DNA of 16,869 nucleotides from Podochytrium sp. JEL0797. Taxonomy: Eukaryota > Chytridiomycota > Chytridiomycetes > Chytridiales > Chytriomycetaceae. Below, one piece after another: positions 9,947 through 16,869 of the stretch. The position numbers were made by a program, and so were the translations under genes. The DNA is taken from positions 1-16,869 of the forward strand of contig JADGJG010000541.1 in NCBI GenBank assembly GCA_027596195.1. The letters run 5' to 3'. Within the stretch, counting starts at the first letter, position 1. Each line of letters starts with the position of its first letter. The notes beneath the pieces were generated by a model. That model worked only from the letters and a program-made list of their open reading frames with translations. It made no database searches and was not told the DNA's origin.

Positions 9947-12924
9947 TTATTCATGCACGGAGACGTTGCGTGGTTTGCGCCGTTCCGATTCTGTCCGTGG
10001 AATCTCTTTTTCCTTTGCTTCAGCAGTATCGGCCGAATCCAGAACTAACTTTGACATGAAAAAGGAAGACCGTCGTCGGTCATTCAGCAGCCCCATGATC
10101 GATCTTGACAATTTGTTAACACTGCCTTTGCTCTTCTTCACACTCTGTTGCAGTTTGAGAGAGCTGCGAGTTTTCACATTCGAGGACGACCGTTCGAGAT
10201 CATCCCGAGCGCGTTTTTTTTCTTCTTCCTGCAGCTTTCGAGCCCGAATCGTTTCTCGAATGCCTTGTGCAACTTCCGGGTACAAGTTCATGAGAATTCC
10301 AAAGTCTTCTTTCGACAGAGTGCAAAGCTCGCAACTTCCCTTGGCTCGGGCTGTGGCTGTTCGGCGACATGCTGCATTTCCGTTTTTCTTAATCAGTATT
10401 ATAAATCTTCGGAATTTGTTACGCTCACATTCAAACAAGGCAATCTCGCCAAAGAAGGTACCCTCCGCCAACGTGGCAAACACAATAATCCCATCCTCGG
10501 AACAAATTTCCACCTGTCCAGACTGAATAAAAAACATTTCTTCTCCTTCGTCTCCCTTTCTGAAAATTGTCCAACCATCCAAAACGTGCATTGGCTTCAC
10601 GAAAATTAAGATGAGCAAACAGCCACTCGAAGAAGAAGAAAAATGCATACCCGAATTTTGAATGCCAGAATCTGCTGAAAATTGATGTCCGTTTCTTGGA
10701 AAATGGGCACTTTTCGGACAAGGTCGAGATACAAAAAGTTTTTGATTTCTTGATGTACACTTTTTGGTATTCCCACAAAGAAGTGGTCCTCGTCAAGACC
10801 CTTTGATTTCTGCCATTGCAGCTCCTTGTAATCGCGCACCATCTGTTGTCCTGCGTTAGAAATGCCCAACGCGACCAATTTCATAATGGTTCCTCGTACC
10901 TGTTGTAACTCTGGCTTAATCTTTTTCTCTTTCATGAAAGTGATTATTCCTTCCATTTCGAATTTGTGGTACTCCTCTGGAAAGCAGTTGTGGAATTTAA
11001 AACGCGTTAAAAAAATGCAACACAACAAACCAGCTTGATTCACGGCAGCAGTACTATCCATCAGCGCCAAAATACTGTGAATGTTTCCAAACACCGTTCC
11101 ATAACTCAAAATACCCGCGATAAATTCAAAAATGACGTAAATATTCTCCGCGTCGCGCGAACACTCCCTCAATTTCAATACCAGACTTCGCAGGGCAGAC
11201 AAATAACTGACGAGATATTGAGTACTAATTGGGACCATAACGGTTGTCCCATTGATGCTTGTTGATATCAGTTTGTTTTGCTCAATCCAACGATCCGGTC
11301 CAGGCTCGAGTGTCCAGTCAATGAACCAGAACAGACACGCGTCAACGTGACCAATGAGCATGAGGATGAACATGCATTTGACCAAGCGAGAGATCGGCTG
11401 GTTGGTTGAAGGACGAAAAAAAACACGTCAGATTTGTGCAACTTTTGAATTTCGTTTTTAACGATACCTTTGCGAGAGAGGGAATATGCATCTGATATAT
11501 CCGCAAATAGGGTGCCCGTAGAAATATTTTGAGAAATAAAATCATGGCCCAAAGCTTTCGTCGAAAAAAACTGCAAGTAGTAGTAATTAGCGACCAAAAA
11601 GGAATAACGAAAGTCCCACTCACATTAGCGGATCCACGTCTTGCGCCGGGCCCAAAAGCTCCTGGAGAAGCCCAACATTATTGAAAAAAAACTGGAGCGC
11701 TTCCCAAGGCCAGCTCGCAATAAATTCCAAAGTTCCGTTGTTTCGGAGCAAATATCTCCACAAAATCCGTTCCGTGTCGTCAACAAGAATTCCATATTCA
11801 TCCGTGTAGTCCAACTTTGCCTGAAGCCAGCAGTCAAACATCATTACGGCATCCATGATAAAGTAAAAGTAGACCCAGTAAACACTTGTGAAATAATTTG
11901 TCCATGCCAGTTGAACGGGGATCAAAATAAGCAACGTGATATGAGCCACGTCGATTCCAAACGACCACCACCCGAAAACTTTTGAATTATTTCGAATTGG
12001 CGCGCCCAGAAACCTATGCAAGACAGGCTTAACTTGTTCGTTGTACACTGAGTATTTCGATTTGGACGACATCATGCTCCGAAACTGCAAGGGAGGCAAC
12101 GGACTTGCAGATGTGTTTTGCATCAAGTAAGTTGATAGCGCCCTTTCCTTTTGTATCGGAGTCGCGTCATTTGGGAGCATATCTGCAAGACTTTCTGGAA
12201 TCCACTCGTCGATATGACCCGTGCGATGCCCTTGGGCATCTAATTGTTTGCTCAAGAAAGGAAACGGCTTCAGTTTGGGGGTATGTTCAATGATGGACAC
12301 TTGTCGTGAGCGAGAGTCCGCTCCCTTGGACCCGCTGGAGCTATTCGTGCGATTGCGTTCCAACACGAAATCTTTTGCAGCATTTGTTTCTGATGGGAAC
12401 ACTGGGGGAGATTCAGGATGCAGCACTTGCCCTGATGTAAATATATTGTTTCGGTTCACGTCAAACACGTCATCGCGAGGATTTTCAATCACGGGGTCGA
12501 TGTTGATACTGACGCCAGAACGGTTTATCGGATCTTGCCATCGCGTGTTGTTGAACTGTTTCACATAAGGCGTGAAGGGTTGCATGTTATTTGGATCCAA
12601 TGATCGTCTGTGCTCGGGGATACTGGACGGAAAGGGAAACGGTGCCGACATGACCGAGTTGAACGATCCTTCATGCTTCCTTTGAAAGTCGATCCGACCC
12701 TTGAAGTTTGGTTGAATTTGATCATGAACAGGCCGCGGAGACGAAGGGTTTGTGTAATAAGGCGCCGATGTTGTTGAGCTAAATGATCCTTCGCGTTTTC
12801 GTCCGAATTGTTGCGAAATGTTGCTGGGATCCAGCGACCTCCGATGTTCCTGCGATCCGCGTAAGCTTAATTCACGCTCATCAGATGCGGCGCTGTTGCG
12901 ACGGCGACTGTCACGAGATGCCAT
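9947..12924 (-). CDS. Six-transmembrane channel with cyclic-nucleotide-binding domain
   Basis: Six exons give 895 aa: 12924-11624, 11570-11468, 11397-11031, 10976-10651, 10594-10429 and 10371-9947. Residues 1 to about 285 are polar and Ser-rich, with a repeated motif (EHRRSLDP, then EGSF..SAP, twice). S1-S3 lie at about 316-415. S4 is about 435-468 with sparse charges (KIFLRAPYLRI). S5 is about 472-495 and S6 about 552-578 (GTVFGNIHSI). The pore segment between them (about 529-547, LSALRSLVLKLRE) has no GYG/GFG. The cyclic-nucleotide-binding domain is at about 700-800, with GEIALFESCRRTATARA supplying the phosphate-binding Glu and Arg; the Thr after Arg is often seen in cGMP-preferring domains. 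The tail is basic and Ser-rich. The architecture matches CNG/HCN/EAG channels. The start is the first in-frame ATG of the open frame. An upstream ATG at 13055 is one base out of frame across a G7 run. Confidence 0.83.
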
Positions 12925-13369
12925 TTGTGATATTCCTGACAATTTTTTTTCAACCCACTTACAAATTGAAAATTCAGTTATTCTGCGACTCTTCGAGTCG
13001 GATTGCTTTGATCGCTTTTCCTTTGAACTCCTCTCCAATGACGCCCCCCCGCCATCGGAGCTTTGGGTGGAATTTTGGGACCGTCTTTGGTTTCCCGTTA
13101 CTAGACAACGATTCTCTCAGGCCTGCGCCGGTAAAAATTATTGCTTTCCTGCTTCCACTTTCCCAGTTCGAATCGAAGGCGTGCGCCTTTTCCCGGGGCG
13201 TGCTGTGCTCCCAAGACTGAATTTGCGTACTTTATGTATACCAAACTAAGAGAAAACGAAGAGATTCGAGCCGATAAGAAAAGACCAGTACCTATCACGA
13301 TTCTATTTATCGGGGATCGACCATCCACCTCCCAAGCTTCCACCCAAGCTTGGGCGGTGACATTCATAA
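12925..13369. other. Upstream region of the channel gene, no gene identified
   Basis: The channel frame stays open upstream to about 13038 without an in-frame ATG. A GATAAATAG word near 13300 on the - strand is a weak TATA candidate. At 13331-13352 the 9-mer CCCAAGCTT occurs twice, the second forming the palindrome CCCAAGCTTGGG. A short - strand frame (13367-13101) resembles nothing I know. I see no supported gene here. Confidence 0.4.
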
Positions 13370-13617
13370 CTCACATTCAAACAAGACAATCTCGCCAAAG
13401 AAGGCGGCCGTCCATCAGATTTCTTTAAAAACATTTCTTCGAAGAGATGTTCCATCCATCCAACACCTTACAAAGAGAACAACCCATAGAAAGTAACACG
13501 AATGCGGTGGGGCGCGTTTTCGATTCGGGCGGTATAAAAAAGATTGGTACCCGAGTTTTGAAGGACAAAATATCAACAAAATATACGGAAAATTGATGTC
13601 CGTGTATTCGAGTAAGA
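13370..13617 (-). pseudogene. Decayed partial copy of the channel gene (CNBD region)
   Basis: Positions 13370-13404 match 10424-10458 of the channel gene in 34 of 35 bases. Further matched blocks occur in the same order: AAAAACATTTCTTC, a CATCCAAC block, TACCCGAGTTTTGAA against TACCCGAATTTTGAA, and a perfect GAAAATTGATGTCCGT. The copy has a deletion of about 45 bp, frame breaks and a TGA. The intron-equivalent stretch (10595-10650 in the gene) is present as degenerate sequence, so it arose by DNA duplication rather than by a retrocopy. The copy keeps a GTGAGT at the donor site of the last channel intron, which supports that donor in the intact gene. It encodes nothing usable. Confidence 0.8.
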
Positions 13618-13655
13618 GGTAAAGGTTATTAGGACGGAGTAGTCTGGGCTCCGGC

Positions 13656-13686
<31 letters not shown>

Positions 13687-13697
13687 TCACCAAGGGA

Positions 13698-13754
<57 letters not shown>
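13656..13754. repeat. G29-spacer-C55 homopolymer pair
   Basis: A run of 29 G (13656-13684) is followed by the 15-nt spacer TTTCACCAAGGGAGG and then 55 C (13700-13754). The two runs are complementary and could fold into a long G:C hairpin; each could alternatively form G-quadruplex or i-motif structures. Frames read through them (poly-Gly/poly-Pro) are not genes. The tract sits right next to the channel pseudogene fragment. It may be a real feature, a rearrangement scar or a read-joining artefact. Confidence 0.85.
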
Positions 13755-13755
<1 letters not shown>

Positions 13756-14229
13756 CTGTCTCCACTGTCTGGACGAAATTGACATCGACCGCGTCTCGGA
13801 TGTGGGTCGGGGACGCATTAGGAGAGGCAGATACGGAGAGTCTGCTGCGTCGCCTCTACATTATATCGCTCGTTCGAGAAGGAAGCGCGTTTTGGAATTG
13901 TCAGATATGTAAATCTCATGTAAATCAACGTCAGGAAAGGCGCATCCACCTTCTTTTGCTTAGCTAAAGACCTGGACGCGGTTGTTTTCGTGTTTCGGAT
14001 ATGTCTTCCACACAAATTGGGTGGTTGGGGGACCAAAACAGATATTATCGTAGGTCTGGAATTTCAAGAGCGGTTTTCAACCTTTCCCTTTTCCATAAAC
14101 AAAAACACACTGGTTATTCAAAAGCGGAATAAAAGAAAAGACATTTTACTTGTTTTTCTTGCCACAAACAAAAACTACTCCATCCCCTTCATCCATTTCA
14201 CACACACACACAATGCCCACACTAATCAC
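13755..14229. other. Intergenic sequence, nothing recognised
   Basis: Between the C55 tract and the uS4m stop I see no supported gene, tRNA or repeat family. Short open frames on both strands lack recognisable motifs. A (CA)n microsatellite lies at about 14200-14213. Part of this may be more decayed sequence from the adjacent duplication, but I could not match it to the channel gene by eye. Confidence 0.5.
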
Positions 14230-15445
14230 TCAAGCCTTGACCTTCTCCGCCTTCGTCACCTTTTTTGCCTTCTCAGCCATCGCCTTCACTCTCGCGGCCT
14301 CATCCCTCTCCCCCCACACCTTCCACCTCTCATCCCTCTCCCCCTTCAACCTCGCCCTCACAATACTCTCAAACTTGCTCTTCAACCTCACACTCTGTCC
14401 ATTCACCACCAACGGTTCCGCAGGCGGCGGCCGCTTCGTCTTGGCACGCTTAATGGACGAGTACCATTCGTACGCGAGGGCGTGCATGTCTGGCGCGTGG
14501 GGGGACGGGATTTCGACAGAGTCGGGTTGTGGCATGGGCGGGCGGAGGAAGACGGTCGAGGTCGTGTTGTAGCAGACTTCGAGGTAGTTTGGGATGAACA
14601 TGAAGGGGGCCATGTAGGGGAGGGGGTGGAAGGGGAGGGAGTTGGGGTGTTTTTTGAGGAGGAGGGCGAGGGCGGGGGATTGTTTGGGAGTGGTGGGGTC
14701 GGCGGCGACTGGGGTAGTGGGTTCGGCGGATTCGACGGGGGTTGGGGAAGCGATGGATTCGGCGGATTCGGCAGCCTTGGATTCGATGGGTTCCTTGGTC
14801 TCGACTGGTTCTTTGGATTCGGCGGATTCGACGGGTTCCTTGGACTCGCTCGCCTCTGGGGCAACATTAGGCCTTGGACGCAGGGTCACGACCTTTGAGG
14901 GATCAACAGTCACTAGGTCACCCGCGTTCAAGGCTCTCGCAGGAAAGAGACACTTGACGCCATTGACCTTCACATGGCCCTGAGTGACGAGCGATCTCGC
15001 CATGAAGATGGAAGATGCAAAGTGCGATCTGAACAAGACGACATCCACGCGGCGTTCCGTCTCTGCAAAAGCGAGTGCCTGGACGGGAATCTTCTGGTCC
15101 TTCTCGTGCGAGAGGGGCAGCTGGTTCTTCCAGTGTCTGTGCAGCAGCTGCGTCTCGGTGATGTTGGGCACGTGGTACGCGCGCAGCTCACGCTTGGCTG
15201 CCCACTTCTGCTGGAACACGGAGCGGCGAGAAGTGTCGGGTGCGGCAGTGCGGTGCGCGAGGTTGAAGACATTCAGCGCGTCCCAGGACATGCGCAGAAG
15301 TGCAGTGTGCGGGGCATAGGGGTCTGCGACCTAGTGGGAGAGTGAGTCTAGGAGCGTGTCTAGGGGAGTCTAGGGATGCCCAGAGGATGCCTAGACAAGG
15401 AGAGAGTGCACACACCTTCCACCGGCTCGGGATGCGTTTCGACAT
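14230..15445 (-). CDS. NAM9: Mitochondrial ribosomal small-subunit protein uS4m (Nam9-like)
   Basis: Two exons, 15445-15416 and 15330-14230, join at AAG/GTC around an 85-nt GTGTGT intron and encode 376 aa. Exon 1 gives only ten residues (MSKRIPSRWK), a very early intron typical of conserved fungal genes. The start of exon 2, LLRMSWDALNVFNL, fits the Nam9/uS4m N-terminus. The S4 RNA-binding domain lies at about residues 105-165 (RRVDVVLFRSHFASSIFMAR, QGHVKVNGVKC, NAGDLVTVDPSKV). A Glu/Ser/Pro/Ala-rich insertion of about 60 residues with ESKEP-type repeats follows. The family C-terminus is then seen (IPNYLEVCYNTTSTVFLR), with a Lys/Ala/Glu-rich helical tail. It is a structural part of the mitochondrial small ribosomal subunit that helps decoding accuracy. 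It shares a 31-bp start-to-start spacer with the next gene. Confidence 0.9.
15369..15394. repeat. CTAGG-rich element in the uS4m intron
   Basis: The intron at 15415-15331 contains four or more CTAGG/CTAGA words. Its 26-nt core at 15369-15394 aligns with 2769-2793 in VPS41 intron 1, with matching orientation relative to transcription. See the entry at that position. Confidence 0.5.
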
Positions 15446-15476
15446 TTGAACGAAAAAAGAAGCAAAAAAAAAACAC
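15446..15476. promoter_or_regulatory. 31-bp bidirectional spacer between uS4m and SGT1-family genes
   Basis: The two start codons diverge with only 31 bp between them, mostly A on the + strand (two A-runs, the longer of 10). Core promoter elements must overlap the two 5' ends or lie inside the neighbouring genes. Poly(dA:dT) runs commonly exclude nucleosomes at fungal promoters. The co-regulation suggested by the shared spacer is inference. Confidence 0.55.
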
Positions 15477-16869
15477 ATGTCCACCCCAAAGAAACCAAAA
15501 GTCTCAACACACACACCAACACACAATACTCCACCAAGGACTCCCCCACAGCTCTCTGAAGACACTGTCGAATACCGCCTATACATCCTCAACCCGTCCG
15601 CAGATGCCAACACGGACCTCCTCTCGCTGCTCGCACTCGCCACAGCCTTTGCCGAACACATCACAAGGGGACACATTTGGCAGCGTGATCCGTTTCGATT
15701 GAAGCTGAGCAAGACTGGGAATGGTTGGTTCACGTTTTTGGACCGGATTCCTCTCTTGTTGCTGTGCATTCAAACTCCGCTCTCTTGCTGACATCGCACC
15801 TTCTCCTAGCTGCCATCGACACACCCTTCTTGTATGGCAAAACAACTTTTGCAGAATGCATCGACGACGAATGGCTCATTGTCCATCTTGTGCGTGAACT
15901 CACGCGCGAATTTGCGCAGTTGGGAATCATTGCGAGGTACTGCCCCTCTCTTTCCCTCCTCCCCAAGCAACACCCCTCTGCAATGAAACACTCAACACAC
16001 ACACGCACACAATAGCATCACAGACTCGGACGGTTCCTTCCTCCTCATTGAATCCGCTCACCACCTTCCCACGTTCTTGTCCCCTTCCACATCACATAAC
16101 CGCACTTTTCTCCACGCGGGACATCTTCACATCATCCCTCTTCCGTCCCCGAAAAATCCATACCTCCCATCCACTCCACCCCTCCTCCACCACGCTCTTC
16201 AGATTGTGTATAAACATCCAGAAGTGACACGGGTTTCGAACGAGATTGAGAAAGCTGCTTTCGCGAAAGTGGAGACGGTCGTGCAAGGACTTAAAGAAGG
16301 AACACTGTACCACCGTGCGAGGTGTTTTTTGCCCAGGGGGGTAGTGAGGTGTTTGAAGGCGGACGAAGGGTTAGTTTCGGCGGCGGTTGCGGCTTTTGTG
16401 GGGAGGGATCCGGGGCAGGTGAAGCAGTGTATGGGTGTGAGGAAGTTTCGGATGAGTGATGGGGTTGAGAGTTGTGTTAGGTTTACGCGGTGTTTGTATG
16501 CGCAGATTGGGGGGGAGCAAGGGGAAGGTGGCGGGGAGGGAGGGGTGGGGATGACGGAGGCGGAACTGAAGGCGTGGGAGGTGGGAACGAAGGTTGCGCT
16601 TGGGTTTGAGATTTTGGCGAATGAGGCTGGGAGGAGGGGGGTTTTTTCGGGGGAGGTGGGTGGTGTTCCGAGTTTGGATACGTATTTGTTTGACGCGGAT
16701 GCGGAGTGGAGGAGGGTTAAAGCGCGGTTGGTGGGGGCTGGGTATTTTAGGGGAGAGGTGGAAGGGAGTAAGGGGTATAAGGAGTTGGAGCGGGAAGCGA
16801 AGGGGGTTTATTTGAGGGGACTTGATGGTGGTGGTGAGGGGGGAGAGGAGGATGAGGAGGATGAAGGAG
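15477..16869 (+). CDS. SGT1/ecdysoneless (ECD) family protein, 3' end beyond window
   Basis: Three exons (15477-15723, 15810-15936, 16016 to the right edge) join in frame and give 409 residues before the window ends. The product belongs to the SGT1/ecdysoneless family (Pfam SGT1, distinct from the HSP90 co-chaperone Sgt1). Members are linked to transcription of glycolytic genes in yeast complementation, and to pre-mRNA splicing and cell-cycle control in animals. Diagnostic segments are EYRLYILNP at the start, HITRGHIWQRDPF, then YGKTTFAECIDDEWLIVHLVREL across intron 1, ITDSDGSFLLIE after intron 2, and YHRARCFLPRGV. The N-terminal 24 residues are Pro/Thr-rich. The visible end is Gly/Glu/Asp-rich and acidic. 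Exon 3 changes abruptly from C-rich to G-rich at about 16200. No stop is reached. Family assignment is secure; the role in this organism is inferred. Confidence 0.88.

Noticed and set aside
10372..10422. Donor GAGC/GTAACA for the last channel intron
   Set aside because: The nearby T/GTGAGC donor at 10428 is closer to consensus, gives the usual spacing between GEIAL and RRTA, and is matched by GTGAGT in the pseudogene copy.
12947..12977. Possible 31-nt GTAAGT...CAG intron upstream of the channel ATG
   Set aside because: It is shorter than any other intron here (minimum 49 nt) and is not needed to keep frame.
13101..13367. 88-codon - strand frame upstream of the channel gene (MNVTAQAWVEAW)
   Set aside because: No motif is recognised, it starts inside the decayed channel copy and it does not splice into the channel frame with a credible donor and acceptor.
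13415..13765. Open frame encoding long poly-Gly and poly-Pro
   Set aside because: It is produced by the G29/C55 homopolymers; it has no family resemblance and overlaps the pseudogene fragment.
14150..14898. Two + strand frames antisense to uS4m, one with a hydrophobic stretch starting MPTLITQALTF
   Set aside because: They lie opposite the conserved uS4m coding sequence. The hydrophobic look comes from the pyrimidine-rich strand there.
1..16869. CRISPR arrays, tRNA or rRNA genes, transposase genes, viral genes
   Set aside because: I looked for regularly spaced repeats, cloverleaf-like segments and transposase or viral motifs on both strands and saw none that hold up.

Overview
This is nuclear DNA from an intron-rich, compact eukaryotic genome. 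It holds seven protein-coding genes, one broken gene fragment and several homopolymer tracts. I infer an early-diverging, probably zoosporic (chytrid-like) fungus. The reasons are about 31 short GT-AG introns (49-119 nt), very short gaps between genes, and a gene mix of HOPS subunit, Nam9/uS4m, SGT1/ecdysoneless, a cyclic-nucleotide-gated channel, a Sel1-repeat kinase and a TIR domain. The taxon is inferred and not proven by the sequence. All gene models were built by hand; every junction keeps frame and phase.

Layout. 1-2940 (-): VPS41, the HOPS vacuole-tethering subunit, with its last exon(s) beyond the left edge. 3046-7124 (-): a probable single 11-exon gene encoding an MLKL-type helical N-terminus, an intact TKL-like kinase, a TIR domain and about 11.5 Sel1 repeats (1144 aa). 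7190-7991 (-): a bicupin with a ChrR-like metal-binding site. 8287-9870 (+): a secreted Ser/Thr-rich protein ending in a ricin-B-type lectin fold. 9947-12924 (-): a six-transmembrane channel with a C-terminal cyclic-nucleotide-binding domain. 12925-14229: about 1.3 kb without an intact gene, holding a decayed copy of part of the channel gene and a G29/C55 pair of homopolymers. 14230-15445 (-): mitochondrial ribosomal protein uS4m (Nam9). 15477-16869 (+): SGT1/ecdysoneless family, running off the right edge; its start codon is only 31 bp from that of uS4m.

The genes do not form one pathway. The most interesting locus is the kinase-TIR-Sel1 gene. It joins domains that elsewhere act in innate immunity and regulated cell death: a four-helix death-effector-like domain, a kinase, a putative NAD-cleaving TIR domain and a repeat scaffold. 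The intron joining TIR to Sel1 starts across an in-frame TGA, so splicing decides whether the Sel1 tail is made.

Other structure not explained by the gene list: coding-strand composition runs from C-rich to G-rich within many individual exons and resets at introns; two introns of unrelated genes share a CTAGG-rich element; the channel lacks a GYG-type selectivity filter.
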